The position numbers were made by a program, and so were the translations under genes. From assembly GCF_003752135.1 (NCBI RefSeq), contig NZ_RJVK01000001.1, positions 434,001 through 498,000 on the forward strand: a DNA stretch of 64,000 nt. Direction: 5' to 3'. The notes beneath the pieces are model-generated. The model searched no databases and was not told where the DNA came from. It saw nothing but the letters and a program-made list of their open reading frames with translations. Source of the DNA: Caminibacter pacificus (lineage in GTDB: Bacteria > Campylobacterota > Campylobacteria > Campylobacterales > Nautiliaceae). This document shows positions 7,696 through 17,285 of this stretch, one piece after another (the first letter of the stretch is position 1; each line of letters begins with the position of its first letter).

Positions 7696-8780
7696 AGGTT
7701 TTTCCTTTCATCGTAAAAGATGACGTTGGTAGGATATGCAAGCTCCAATTTCGAATTTTTAATAATATCGAGTACTTTTAACATTACGTCTTGTTTTACT
7801 CTAAGCCACTCCTCCCAATCCACGGTAATAGAAAAAGCGTATATCAAAATATCTATCGAATATTCGTCGAATTTATCCACATAAACAAGAAGCGTTTTTC
7901 TAACTCCGTATTTATCTTCTATGGAAAAGAGTGCGTTTTTTTGCATTTTTTTTCTAAGACGGCTTTTGATTTTATCATCCGTTACTATAAACGGATGTTT
8001 TTGAAGCATTACTCTAATCTCGTTTACGACACGTCTAAGTTCGTCGGTATCTGTTGTGTATTTGATTTTTAGCCAAAATTTTATTCTTCTGCCTATCATC
8101 CTACGAGACCAATTTTTTACCCATTCGTTTGCAAGTTTGGAATTCGGAATGACTATAAGCCCGTTATCAAACGTCCTGATTTGAGTGGCCGTAAGTCCTA
8201 TTTCGGTCACAAACCCTTCAAAATCTTTTGTCTCTATCCAATCTCCCACATGAAAAGCGTCTTCACTAACAAGCCTGATAGAATCGAAAAAGTTACCGAT
8301 TGTTTCTTTTGCGGCAAGCCCTATAATCACACCGCCGATACCAAGAGAGGTGATAATTGCCGTAACGTTAACTCCCAAGTGAGAAAGAACCGCTACGAAA
8401 ATAACGATTACGATAAGCACTTTCGTTAGGTTTATAACCAAAGAAAAAAGCTCACGCCTTACGTTTTCTTTTTTCGAAACCTTTATCGTAATAGCCGTAT
8501 AGATGATATATTTCAAAACTTCATAAAACAACCACGAAATTAAAAACAGATTCAAAAAAAACTTAACGTTGCTATTCGGAAATCGGTCGTCAAAGAGATA
8601 AAAAAACGTATTTACGTCTATTAAAAACAAAAAAGGTATTCCTATTTTATATACTCTTGAATAAAGGAGTCTTAAAAAGATATTTTTTCTTTTTTTGAAA
8701 AAGAAATATTTGAGGTTTTTGGTAAAAAAGAGATAAAGCAGATTTAAAACCACAACCCCGATTGCTATATAGAGTTTCAT
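7683..8780 (-). CDS. MscS-family mechanosensitive channel
   Basis: 365-aa inner-membrane channel. About four hydrophobic segments cover residues 1-165. The pore-lining TM3 and MscS beta domain follow: a Gly/Ala-rich stretch ITSLGIGGVIIGLAAKETIG, then GDWIETKDFEGFVTEIGLTA and the IPNSKL motif. These channels open under membrane tension and release solutes in osmotic downshock. It shares a divergent region with aspS and an overlap with the CHAD gene. Confidence 0.93.
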   Translation of the reverse strand: MKLYIAIGVVVLNLLYLFFTKNLKYFFFKKRKNIFLRLLYSRVYKIGIPFLFLIDVNTFFYLFDDRFPNSNVKFFLNLFLISWLFYEVLKYIIYTAITIKVSKKENVRRELFSLVINLTKVLIVIVIFVAVLSHLGVNVTAIITSLGIGGVIIGLAAKETIGNFFDSIRLVSEDAFHVGDWIETKDFEGFVTEIGLTATQIRTFDNGLIVIPNSKLANEWVKNWSRRMIGRRIKFWLKIKYTTDTDELRRVVNEIRVMLQKHPFIVTDDKIKSRLRKKMQKNALFSIEDKYGVRKTLLVYVDKFDEYSIDILIYAFSITVDWEEWLRVKQDVMLKVLDIIKNSKLELAYPTNVIFYDERKNLWKN

Positions 8781-8816
8781 TTTTTCTCTTTTTTCGTAAA
8801 TTATATCACAATTTGT

Positions 8817-8822
8817 TATAAT
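8817..8822 (+). promoter_or_regulatory. -10 element of the aspS promoter
   Basis: TATAAT 21 bp before the aspS ATG. No good -35 hexamer is visible, which is normal for Campylobacterota promoters. Confidence 0.5.
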
Positions 8823-8843
8823 TGCGCCTAAAAAAGGAAATTA

Positions 8844-10610
8844 ATGAGAAGCCATTACTGCGCGGAGCTAAACGAACTGAATGTAGGCGAAGAAGTAGAA
8901 CTTGTCGGATGGGTTAATTCTCACAGAGACCACGGAGGAGTAATCTTCATCGACCTTAGAGACAGAAGCGGGATTATTCAAATAGTTGCCGACCCTGCGG
9001 ATAGCAAAAAAGCTCATGAAGTTGCGGAGCAAGTAAAAGACGAATACGTTATCAAAGTAAAAGGAAAAGTCAGATTAAGAGGCGAAGGTCTTGAAAATCC
9101 TAAGCTAAAAACCGGAAAAATCGAAGTGGTAGCCGATGAAATTGTTATCGAAAACAAAAGTGAAGTATTACCTTTCCAAATCGGAGATAAAAGCGTAAAC
9201 GAAGAACTCAGACTAAAATACAGATATTTAGACCTTAGAGACCCTGATATGCTTGAGACTTTCATTTTAAGAAGCAAAGTCGTAAAAGCTATTAGAGACT
9301 ATTTCGACAAAGAAGGGTTTATCGACGTAGAAACTCCCGTACTTACAAAATCAACACCTGAGGGTGCGAGAGATTATTTGGTACCGAGCAGAATTCATCC
9401 GGGAGAATTTTACGCACTTCCCCAATCACCTCAATTATTCAAACAAATCTTAATGGTAGCCGGATTTGACAAATACTACCAAATCGCGAAATGTTTCAGA
9501 GACGAAGACCTAAGAGCCGACAGACAGCCTGAATTTACTCAGGTTGACGTTGAGATGAGCTTCGTAGAACAAGACGACGTTATTAAAACTATAGAAGGTA
9601 TGGTAAAAGAGGCGTTTGCGGTTGCCGGAATAGACGTAAAAACACCTATCAAAAGAATCTCATATCACGACGCGATGGAAAAATACGGAAGCGATAAGCC
9701 TGATTTGAGATACGACTTGGCAATGGTGGACGTAATTGATGAATTTGTAGATTCAAACAACGAAATTTTTGCGGAAATTGCAAAAGACAAAAAAAACAAC
9801 CGCTTTAAAGCTCTAAAAGTTCCGGGCGGAGACAAATTCTACAGCAGAAAAATGCTAAAAGAGCTTGAAAATTTCGTCAGAAAATTCGGAGCGAAAGGTC
9901 TTGCATATATTCAGGTAAAAGAGGAAGGATTAAAAGGTCCTATTCTTAAATTTATGAGCGAAGAGTCGCTAAACAGAATGATTAACAAACTAAAACCTGA
10001 AGTGGGAGACATTATATTCTTCGGTGCGGGAGATAAAAAAACGGTTCTTGATTATATGGGAAGATTAAGAGCGAAAATCGCAAAAGATATGAACCTTTAC
10101 GACCCGAAAGCTTACGAATTCGTATGGGTTGTGGATTTCCCGATGTTCGAAAAAGACGAAAACGGCAACCCTACTCCGCTTCACCATCCGTTTACAATGC
10201 CGAATATGGAAACTTGGGATGAAGAAAACTTCGAAGATATCAAATCAATCGCATACGATTTAGTGCTTAACGGATATGAAATCGGTGGTGGAAGTATCAG
10301 GATTCATAAAGAAGAGATTCAAGAAAAAGTATTCAAGCTTCTCGGAATCGACGAAATGGACGCAAGAGAGAAATTCGGATTCTTGCTTGACGCGCTTAAA
10401 TTCGGTGCGCCGCCTCACGGAGGATTCGCACTCGGGCTTGATAGGGTTATTATGCTTATGAGACACACAGACAACATCAGAGACGTAATAGCATTCCCTA
10501 AAACTCAAAAAGCTCAATGTTTGCTAACGGGTGCGCCTGGTGAAGTTGAAAAAGAACAATTAAAAGAACTTCACATCAGAGTAAAAAAACCAAAAACGGA
10601 AAATGAATAA
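8844..10610 (+). CDS. aspS: Aspartyl-tRNA synthetase (probably Asp/Asn non-discriminating)
   Basis: Class IIb synthetase, 588 aa, full bacterial length. An OB-fold anticodon-binding domain with [14 protein letters not shown] is followed by catalytic motif 2 ([16 protein letters not shown]) and motif 3 ([13 protein letters not shown]). A bacterial-type GAD insertion lies between. It charges tRNA-Asp, and in most Campylobacterota also mischarges tRNA-Asn for GatCAB amidation; that broader role is family knowledge. It overlaps feoA by 8 bp. Confidence 0.97.
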   Translation: MRSHYCAELNELNVGEEVELVGWVNSHRDHGGVIFIDLRDRSGIIQIVADPADSKKAHEVAEQVKDEYVIKVKGKVRLRGEGLENPKLKTGKIEVVADEIVIENKSEVLPFQIGDKSVNEELRLKYRYLDLRDPDMLETFILRSKVVKAIRDYFDKEGFIDVETPVLTKSTPEGARDYLVPSRIHPGEFYALPQSPQLFKQILMVAGFDKYYQIAKCFRDEDLRADRQPEFTQVDVEMSFVEQDDVIKTIEGMVKEAFAVAGIDVKTPIKRISYHDAMEKYGSDKPDLRYDLAMVDVIDEFVDSNNEIFAEIAKDKKNNRFKALKVPGGDKFYSRKMLKELENFVRKFGAKGLAYIQVKEEGLKGPILKFMSEESLNRMINKLKPEVGDIIFFGAGDKKTVLDYMGRLRAKIAKDMNLYDPKAYEFVWVVDFPMFEKDENGNPTPLHHPFTMPNMETWDEENFEDIKSIAYDLVLNGYEIGGGSIRIHKEEIQEKVFKLLGIDEMDAREKFGFLLDALKFGAPPHGGFALGLDRVIMLMRHTDNIRDVIAFPKTQKAQCLLTGAPGEVEKEQLKELHIRVKKPKTENE

Positions 10611-10863
10611 AGTAGTAGCGCAGGCAAGACTGAGCGAACTTAAAAACGGAGATGTTTTTAAAATTATCGGTTTTGATGAGAGTTGCGGTAATTTCAAACA
10701 CAGAATGCAAGAGATGGGTATAGCAAAAGGCCAAATGGGACAGATAATCAACAAGTCCTTTTTCGGTCCTATCGAAATAGACATCGAAGGCAGAAAATTA
10801 GCCGTCGGTAGAGGAATGGCAAAAAAGATTTACGTTAAAAAATTCGAATGTCCGATTTTGTGA
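10603..10863 (+). CDS. feoA: FeoA-domain protein
   Basis: 86-aa SH3-like FeoA protein, with the pattern [26 protein letters not shown] and [14 protein letters not shown]. FeoA assists the FeoB ferrous-iron transporter at the inner face of the membrane. No feoB is adjacent here. The start overlaps aspS by 8 bp. Its stop codon lies inside the first unit of an 8-bp tandem array. Confidence 0.88.
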   Translation: MNKVVAQARLSELKNGDVFKIIGFDESCGNFKHRMQEMGIAKGQMGQIINKSFFGPIEIDIEGRKLAVGRGMAKKIYVKKFECPIL

Positions 10864-10939
10864 AGAAGTGAGTTTGTGAAATAGTAAAATAGTAAAATTG
10901 TGAAGTTGTGAAATTGTGAATTAGTGAAATTGAGAGAAG
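10860..10939 (+). repeat. Degenerate 8-bp tandem array (consensus GTGAAATT), ten units
   Basis: Starting in the last base of the feoA coding region, ten octamers follow without interruption: GTGAAGAA, GTGAGTTT, GTGAAATA, GTAAAATA, GTAAAATT, GTGAAGTT, GTGAAATT, GTGAATTA, GTGAAATT and GAGAGAAG. Most units carry TGA or TAA. Because 8 is not a multiple of 3, the array holds stops in all three forward frames. The array fills most of the feoA-adk gap. Confidence 0.85.
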
Positions 10940-10970
10940 TGGAAAAATCAACTAAAACAAAGGAGAGAAT

Positions 10971-11552
10971 ATGAAGAAAAAATTATTCTTAATCATCGGA
11001 GCGCCGGGAAGCGGAAAAACAACTGACGCGGAGCTTATCGCACAAAGAAACCCTGATTTGGTAGTGCACTACTCTACAGGTGATTTACTAAGAGCCGAAG
11101 TTGCAAGCGGAAGCGAGCTTGGAAAAGAGATTGCAAGCTACATCGACAACGGAAAATTGGTACCTTTAAATATCGTTATCAATACAATCAAAAGCGCTAT
11201 CGAAAAAGCGGATAAGCCTATCGTATTAATCGACGGATTCCCAAGAAGCGTAGAGCAAATGGAAGCTCTTGATAAAATGCTAAAAGAAAATAACGACATC
11301 GACCTTGTTGCAGTTATCGAAGTGGTGGTAAGCGAAGACGTGGCAAGAGAGAGAGTTCTTGGAAGAGCAAGAGGCGCTGATGATAACGTAGAAGTTTTCA
11401 ATAACAGAATGAAAGTATTTTTAGAGCCGCTTACGGATATCGAAAAATTCTATGAATCTCAAGGAAAACTTATCAAAATCAACGGTGAGAGAACTATCGA
11501 AGAAATCGTAGACGAAATGGAAAAAATCGTAAAAGAAAAAGCAGGAGTGTAA
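10971..11552 (+). CDS. adk: Adenylate kinase
   Basis: 193-aa adenylate kinase (ATP + AMP = 2 ADP). The P-loop GAPGSGKTT is at the N-terminus, [10 protein letters not shown] forms part of the AMP site, and [11 protein letters not shown] is the conserved DGFPR motif. The lid is short and lacks the four cysteines of zinc-type enzymes. AAGGAG precedes the ATG. It overlaps the next gene by one base (TAATG). Confidence 0.97.
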   Translation: MKKKLFLIIGAPGSGKTTDAELIAQRNPDLVVHYSTGDLLRAEVASGSELGKEIASYIDNGKLVPLNIVINTIKSAIEKADKPIVLIDGFPRSVEQMEALDKMLKENNDIDLVAVIEVVVSEDVARERVLGRARGADDNVEVFNNRMKVFLEPLTDIEKFYESQGKLIKINGERTIEEIVDEMEKIVKEKAGV

Positions 11553-12271
11553 TGAAAATATTTCAAGTCATAATCGGCACGGAAATACTCCAAAACAGAA
11601 GAAAAGACAAACATTTCGATTTTCTAAAAGACCTACTATTACAAAGAGGCTACGAACTTTTCGCCTCTTTCATCATAAAAGACGACCCGAAACTCTTAGA
11701 GGATACTTTCAAACTCATAAAAAACACCGAAAATTCGTATCTTTTTTGCTATGGCGGCATAGGTGCTACACCTGATGATTTTACAAGAGAAGTAGCGGCA
11801 AAAGTATTTAGCGATTCGCAAATGGAATATAACGAAGAATTCAAAAATCTTATCGACAAAAAATTCCCCGACGAAGACAATACGAAAAAATACCTTTTAG
11901 CTTATTGGCCGAAAAACTCCAAACCGATTTGGAATAACCCTATTAACGGCTATCCGGGATTTATGGTGGATGAGAGATACTTTTTTATGCCGGGATTTCC
12001 GCAAATGTCTCATCCTATGACCGAATGGATAGTGGATAAATATTTTCCTAAAAAACAACAAAAACAAAGATTTACTCTCATCGCTTATGCAAAAGAGTCC
12101 GAAATGCTCGATATAATGAAAAAAATCCCTCAAAACGTCGAATTTTCCACACTGCCAAAATTAGACTACACCTCCGAAATCTCATTTGCCGGTGAAAACG
12201 CAAAAGAAGTTTTCGAGTGGTTTAAAAAAGAGCTTGATAAAAAATCGATAAGTTACGAAGTGTTACAATAA
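11552..12271 (+). CDS. CinA/MoaB-like molybdopterin-binding domain protein
   Basis: 239-aa protein whose first ~165 residues fit the MoCF-biosynthesis fold (MoaB/MogA/CinA N-domain): VIIGTEIL at the start, the CYGGIGATPDDFTRE motif typical of this superfamily, and a proline-rich YFFMPGFPQM loop. CinA-type proteins act in pyridine-nucleotide salvage or ADP-ribose hydrolysis. The deamidase domain of full-length CinA is absent, so a short CinA-like role is the best label. It is coupled to adk through a 1-bp overlap. Confidence 0.75.
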   Translation: MKIFQVIIGTEILQNRRKDKHFDFLKDLLLQRGYELFASFIIKDDPKLLEDTFKLIKNTENSYLFCYGGIGATPDDFTREVAAKVFSDSQMEYNEEFKNLIDKKFPDEDNTKKYLLAYWPKNSKPIWNNPINGYPGFMVDERYFFMPGFPQMSHPMTEWIVDKYFPKKQQKQRFTLIAYAKESEMLDIMKKIPQNVEFSTLPKLDYTSEISFAGENAKEVFEWFKKELDKKSISYEVLQ

Positions 12272-12304
12272 TCTTACAAAAATTTTACATTTTATATTAA
12301 CCGC

Positions 12305-12338
12305 CCTCTTCTTTTGCCGATTGTAAAAGAAAAAGAGG
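12305..12338 (+). promoter_or_regulatory. Hairpin covering the ribosome binding site of the TPxDVY-repeat gene
   Basis: CCTCTT-CTTTT (12305-12315) pairs with AAAAG (12325-12329) and AAGAGG (12333-12338), with a 3-nt bulge. The paired AAGAGG is the Shine-Dalgarno sequence of the ATG at 12343. If formed, the stem would hold back translation of the first gene of the signalling cassette. Confidence 0.5.
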
Positions 12339-12342
12339 TAAA

Positions 12343-14139
12343 ATGAAAAGGGTTTTGGTATTAATCTTCGCAGTTAACGCACTTTTTGCATATATGGTGA
12401 AAACTCCAAGCGACGTATATTCTTACGCTATGCTTTTAAAACAAAAAGTAAAATATCTAAGAGAAAAAGCGGGCATAAACAAGCCGTTTCCAAACGTTCC
12501 GCCCCAAACGAACAAATACCCGAGACACGTTATTCAAAAAGCACTCGAAATATTAAGCAAAATCAACCTTTACAGAGTGCGTCACGGATACGGAAGTATT
12601 TTTATTCCTCCATATCCGGCGCGTGAAATTACCCCGAGCGACGTTTATGAAATGGTAAAAAGAGACGACGCCGAAATCACCGTCTTTATTAAAGATATCA
12701 AATTTCTAAAAAGCCTCAAACTAAAAAAATACAAAGGCAAAACACCAAACGACGTTTATAGACTTTTGTGGTCTATTTCTCTTGCAATGGACGATTTGTT
12801 GGGTATTCGCGGCTACACCCCTACACAAGTTTACGGGCTTGCGAGCAAACTTCTTAAAATCGTCGAATTTTTAAGACAAACCCAAAATATCTACGTATTG
12901 CCGCCTATGCCGCCAAAACTCCCAAACAGACACCCGAACCACGCTCTTTATAAGTCGTACGAGTTTTTGGATAAAGTCAGAAAAGCTGAAATAAACCTAT
13001 GGATAAACAACCCGACAGACGTACCCAAAACCCCTCATAAAGTTATCACCCCTACCGAAGTTTACGACTCGATACAATACAACATCGCTGAACTACAAAG
13101 AATAAAATACAGACTCGGTGTTGAGAGATATTTTAAAAGCGAAATTCCAAAAGAGACTAAAACTCCAAGTGACGTTGTGCAAATATTAAGCTACGCAAGC
13201 GAAATTATGCCGCTTTTTGATTTCAAAAAGACATTAATCCAATACCCTCCTTCATCTCTTGCAAAAACACCAAATAACGTATACGCGGTAACTCAAGTCA
13301 TCCTAAAAAAACTGAATATCCTAAAAAACCTAAAAGGAATCCAAGCCGTACCGAAAAACCCTCCGTACATCCCGGGACTAAAACCGATTTACGCCTACCA
13401 AAAAGCAATAGAAGCGACCGAAAAAGCTATAAGATTAAAAACTCAAATGGGATTTTACCCATCGCAAGTCCCGGAAGCGCCTCTTAGAAAAATCACACCG
13501 AACGAAGTATATGAAATGGTAATAAGACTTGACGGAATTATTACGATACTTTTGAATTCAATGGGATACAAAACCGAAGAATACATCTATATGACAGACA
13601 AAAAAATACCTCGAGGCAAAACACCAAGTGATGTTTATTTTAACTTATGGAAAATATCAAACACAATCGACGTATTACTAGCAAGCGAATACACCCCGAA
13701 CGAAACATTCCTATTATCTAAAAAAATGAAAAATAAAATTTTAGTGCTATTAAAACATATGCACATCAAAAAAAGCGCAATACAACACACTCTTCAAAGA
13801 AGCGAAACATATATCAACAAAACCCCAAAAGACGTCTTTTTGCTAACGGAAAAGCTCTTTTCTTTAATCAAAAAAACTCAAAAAAGATTTAACATAGAAA
13901 TAAGCAACATCGTAATTCCGCAAGAAAAAATCATAACCCCGAATACCGTTTATAACGCACTTCGTATCACAAACGCGTCTATTAACGAGCTTTTGATCAA
14001 AAAGAATGTAAATGAAGAAGAGATTCCTAAAATCTACGAAATACCGAAAAACAAAACGCCTGACGACGTATATAAAAACGTAGAGGATATGATAGAGCTT
14101 TTAAAACTTCTATTTAACGAGGCGGATTATGAAAATTAG
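12343..14139 (+). CDS. Exported TPxDVY-repeat protein with internal eight-unit duplication
   Basis: 598-aa protein of unknown family. Residues 1-16 are a signal peptide (MKRVLVLIFAVNALFA). The rest is a chain of helical units of roughly 25-45 aa, most opening with TP[ST/N]xVY. Thirteen clear motifs start at residues 21, 97, 134, 159, 236, 274, 309, 385, 427, 451, 494, 532 and 572. Degenerate units near 60, 197 and 347 (e.g. KPIYAYQKA) bring the total to about sixteen. Units 1-8 (21-308) align in order with units 9-16 (309-598) at an offset of 288-298 residues. No cysteine or catalytic motif is visible. Secreted or periplasmic location is inferred. It overlaps the histidine-kinase gene by 11 bp, suggesting a shared sensory function. 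Confidence 0.85.
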   Translation: MKRVLVLIFAVNALFAYMVKTPSDVYSYAMLLKQKVKYLREKAGINKPFPNVPPQTNKYPRHVIQKALEILSKINLYRVRHGYGSIFIPPYPAREITPSDVYEMVKRDDAEITVFIKDIKFLKSLKLKKYKGKTPNDVYRLLWSISLAMDDLLGIRGYTPTQVYGLASKLLKIVEFLRQTQNIYVLPPMPPKLPNRHPNHALYKSYEFLDKVRKAEINLWINNPTDVPKTPHKVITPTEVYDSIQYNIAELQRIKYRLGVERYFKSEIPKETKTPSDVVQILSYASEIMPLFDFKKTLIQYPPSSLAKTPNNVYAVTQVILKKLNILKNLKGIQAVPKNPPYIPGLKPIYAYQKAIEATEKAIRLKTQMGFYPSQVPEAPLRKITPNEVYEMVIRLDGIITILLNSMGYKTEEYIYMTDKKIPRGKTPSDVYFNLWKISNTIDVLLASEYTPNETFLLSKKMKNKILVLLKHMHIKKSAIQHTLQRSETYINKTPKDVFLLTEKLFSLIKKTQKRFNIEISNIVIPQEKIITPNTVYNALRITNASINELLIKKNVNEEEIPKIYEIPKNKTPDDVYKNVEDMIELLKLLFNEADYEN

Positions 14140-16150
14140 TTTGTCGATTAAAATTGCGGTACTTGTAATGATTACGTCTTTTATAGGGATTATAACACTC
14201 TCTTACGTTTCGTATTCTCAAGCCGAAAAAATCTTCATCCAAAACTCAAAAGACAGACTAAACCAAAAAATCAACCAATACACCGAGTTTATAAAAAACC
14301 AAATCACATCTTTCAAATACGACATCAACACCCTTAGCTATAATCCTTTAATCAAAGGACTTGTAAGAGCTTACAACGACCCGTATAAATACGACCCGCA
14401 AGACAACAAAACCTACTCCCAATTCATCCAAGACGTAATTTCGACTTTTAATATTATGCTAACTCAAAACAAATCTTACTATCAAATAAGAATCTTGGAT
14501 ATTAAAGGAAACGAACTTATCAAACTCATAAAAGACAAAAACAAAATCATTTCACTCAAAGAAAATTCACTCCAAAACAAATCGAATATGAAATATTTCA
14601 AAGAAACGATCAAATACCCTATCAATAAAATATACATCTCCGAAATAAACCTCAACAGAGAATACGGACAAATCGAATTTCCTATAAAACCTACAATCAG
14701 AATCGCAAAAATCATCGAAAACAACACAAAAACAGGTGCAATCGTTATTATAAACATCAACATAACGAAAGCATTCGATTTTGAAAAATTAAGAAAATCC
14801 CCTATAAAAACCTATATCGCAAACAACGAAGGGTATTATATTTTCAACTCCACAAACCCGAATAAAGAGTTCGGATTCGAGTTTGGCAAAGATTTTAAAA
14901 TAACTAACGACTTTCCTTTTATCAAAGAGCTTTACAACTCGACAAAAGACGTTATTTCATTTATCGACACAAAACAAAACAAAATTTACGAAGCGAAAAA
15001 AGTATATCTCTCACCCGATAGGTTTTTAGTGATTCTTCAAGTGGCAAACGCTTCACTTTTCAAACAAAAAGCAAACGACTATTTCAACACGATTGCAATT
15101 TATATTTTCGGAAGTTTGATTTTTATTACGTTAATTACGATTATTTCGGTAAAAATCCTAACCAATCCTATCAAAAAACTAACCGAAACGGCTGATAAAA
15201 TAGCAAAAACAAAAGGTAAAAAACATATAAAAATAGACATAAAATCAAATGATGAAATCGGAGAGCTCGCCAATGCTTTTCAGATTATGCTAAACGCTCT
15301 GACCAAATCCCAAAAAGAGATAGAACATTTCGCTCAAAACCTTGAAAAAGAAGTTGAGAAAAAGACAAAAGAACTTCAAAAAATAAACAAAAACCTCCAA
15401 AAAATGGTAGAAGAGAAAGTAAACGAACTAAGAGAAAAAGACAAAGCCCTTATTCAACAATCAAAAATGGCGGCAATGGGTGAGATGATAGGAGCAATAG
15501 CTCATCAATGGCGCCAACCGCTAAACGCTTTGGCTTTAAATATTCAAATGCTTGAGGATTTAGCGGAAGACGAACACCTTGATAAGGAAACCCTAAAAGA
15601 ATTTATCAAAAAAAATATGGAAACTATCAAGTTTATGAGTAATACGATTGATGATTTTAGAAACTTTTTTAGAAAAGATAAGGAAAAAACGATTTTCGAT
15701 ATCAAAGATATAATCCAAAACACTCTTCATTTACAAAGAGCTCAGCTGAAAAACCACGATATCGAAGTAATCGAAAACTTAGAATCGGCAAAAATCGAAG
15801 GATATAAAAACGAGCTTATGCAAGCGATATTAAATATCATCTCAAATGCAAAAGACGCAATTGACGAGCGTAGAAAAAAAGAAAAAATAAAAGGAATTAT
15901 CAAAATTTCGACAAAAAAAGACGGCGATAACGTTATAATTGAAATCGAAGACAACGGAGGAGGAATAGACCCTCACTATCTTGATAAAATATTCGAACCG
16001 TATTTCACAACCAAAGAAGAAGGAAAAGGTACGGGTATGGGGCTATATATGGTAAAAGAAATCATCGAAAGAAACGGAGGTAAGATTGAAGTTGCCAACA
16101 CAAAAGAAGGTGCTAAATTCAAAATCATATTAAAGGCGAAACGTGATTAA
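14129..16150 (+). CDS. Sensor histidine kinase with periplasmic sensor domain and HAMP
   Basis: 673-aa membrane kinase. A first membrane segment lies at about residues 7-27 and a large periplasmic domain, probably dCache-like, at about 30-320. A second segment (FGSLIFITLITIISVKIL), a HAMP linker and a long coiled coil follow. The HisKA H-box is MGEMIGAIAHQWRQPLNAL, with the phospho-accepting H459. The HATPase domain has ILNIISNAKDAI (N box), DNGGGI (G1) and GKGTGMGLYMVK (G2). It should phosphorylate the response regulator encoded by the overlapping next gene. Its ATG overlaps the repeat-protein gene by 11 bp. Confidence 0.94.
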   Translation: MKISLSIKIAVLVMITSFIGIITLSYVSYSQAEKIFIQNSKDRLNQKINQYTEFIKNQITSFKYDINTLSYNPLIKGLVRAYNDPYKYDPQDNKTYSQFIQDVISTFNIMLTQNKSYYQIRILDIKGNELIKLIKDKNKIISLKENSLQNKSNMKYFKETIKYPINKIYISEINLNREYGQIEFPIKPTIRIAKIIENNTKTGAIVIININITKAFDFEKLRKSPIKTYIANNEGYYIFNSTNPNKEFGFEFGKDFKITNDFPFIKELYNSTKDVISFIDTKQNKIYEAKKVYLSPDRFLVILQVANASLFKQKANDYFNTIAIYIFGSLIFITLITIISVKILTNPIKKLTETADKIAKTKGKKHIKIDIKSNDEIGELANAFQIMLNALTKSQKEIEHFAQNLEKEVEKKTKELQKINKNLQKMVEEKVNELREKDKALIQQSKMAAMGEMIGAIAHQWRQPLNALALNIQMLEDLAEDEHLDKETLKEFIKKNMETIKFMSNTIDDFRNFFRKDKEKTIFDIKDIIQNTLHLQRAQLKNHDIEVIENLESAKIEGYKNELMQAILNIISNAKDAIDERRKKEKIKGIIKISTKKDGDNVIIEIEDNGGGIDPHYLDKIFEPYFTTKEEGKGTGMGLYMVKEIIERNGGKIEVANTKEGAKFKIILKAKRD

Positions 16151-17285
16151 TCGGTATTTAAAAAACCTCATTTGTTTATACGTAGAAGACGACGAAATGA
16201 TACGGGATATATTCGCATTGATGCTAAAACGATACTTTAAAGAAGTGATAATAGCGACAAACGGAAAAGAAGGTTTGGAACTATTCAAAACCCGCAAACC
16301 CGATATAATCATAAGCGATATAAGAATGCCAATTATGGACGGCATAGAAATGGCACGCGATATAAAAAAAATAGACCCGAGCGCTTATATAATTTTCGTA
16401 ACCGCATTTAGCGATAGCGAATACCTCCAATCAGCCCTTGAACTCGGAGCGGAAGGCTACATAACAAAACCGGTGGAAAAAGAAAAACTCCTGCAAAAAC
16501 TAAACTTTTTAGCAGAAGTAATCAAAAACAAAAGAGAAAACGAAGAGCTCACAAACGCTTTGAAAGTTATTTTTGAAAACCAAACCGAAGCTACGGCACT
16601 TTATATAGATAAAAAACTAAAACTTGCAAACAAAAAATTCAAATTCTTGCTCGGACAATTATCTCTTGAAGAATTAATTGAAAAACTGAATATAAAACTT
16701 AATGAAAAAAAACAGATAGTAAAATACGACGATAAAATTTTAAAAATTAAAATCATTAAATTCAACCACAACTCCATTTTGATTTTCATAAACGATATTA
16801 CGAAATACGAAGAAAAAATCCAAAAAGACCCTCTAACAGGAGTATATAACAGAAATATTTTGGAAAAAATTCTAAAAGAGAATATTAATAAAAATATTTG
16901 CGTAATTTTTGCAGACATCGATCATTTCAAAAAAATAAACGACACATACGGACATCAATTCGGTGATACGGTACTCCAAACTTTCGCACAAATTTTAAAA
17001 AATTCACTTAGAAAAAATGATATAATTGTACGCTACGGAGGCGAGGAGTTTTTGATTTATATTCAAAACGTCGAATCGATCAAATATGCCCAAAAAATCG
17101 CCGAACAACTAAGAAAAGTCGTAGAAAATTTCGACTTTAACGGCAAAAAAATAACGGCTTCTTTTGGTGTGTGTTGTAAATACATCTCATCAAAAGAGAG
17201 TTTTGAAGAATTAATCAAAAACGCCGACAAAGCCCTTTATAAAGCAAAAAATAACGGAAGAAATCGAGTTGAGGTGTGCGAATGA
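16143..17285 (+). CDS. Response regulator with GGDEF output (diguanylate cyclase)
   Basis: 380 aa in three parts. The receiver domain (about 8-125) has acidic pocket D16/D17, phospho-acceptor D59 (ISDIRMPIMDG) and K109. A linker (about 135-222) resembles a small PAS-like fold. The GGDEF domain (about 223-380) has an intact GGEEF at 299-303 and an inhibitory-site RxxD at 290-293. It should make cyclic di-GMP when phosphorylated, with product inhibition. The start is GTG at 16143, 8 bp inside the kinase gene and preceded by AAAGGCG. Confidence 0.93.
   Translation: MINRYLKNLICLYVEDDEMIRDIFALMLKRYFKEVIIATNGKEGLELFKTRKPDIIISDIRMPIMDGIEMARDIKKIDPSAYIIFVTAFSDSEYLQSALELGAEGYITKPVEKEKLLQKLNFLAEVIKNKRENEELTNALKVIFENQTEATALYIDKKLKLANKKFKFLLGQLSLEELIEKLNIKLNEKKQIVKYDDKILKIKIIKFNHNSILIFINDITKYEEKIQKDPLTGVYNRNILEKILKENINKNICVIFADIDHFKKINDTYGHQFGDTVLQTFAQILKNSLRKNDIIVRYGGEEFLIYIQNVESIKYAQKIAEQLRKVVENFDFNGKKITASFGVCCKYISSKESFEELIKNADKALYKAKNNGRNRVEVCE

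Noticed and set aside
10260-10517. Small open frames within aspS
   Set aside because: Shadow frames of a complete conserved gene, without ribosome sites.
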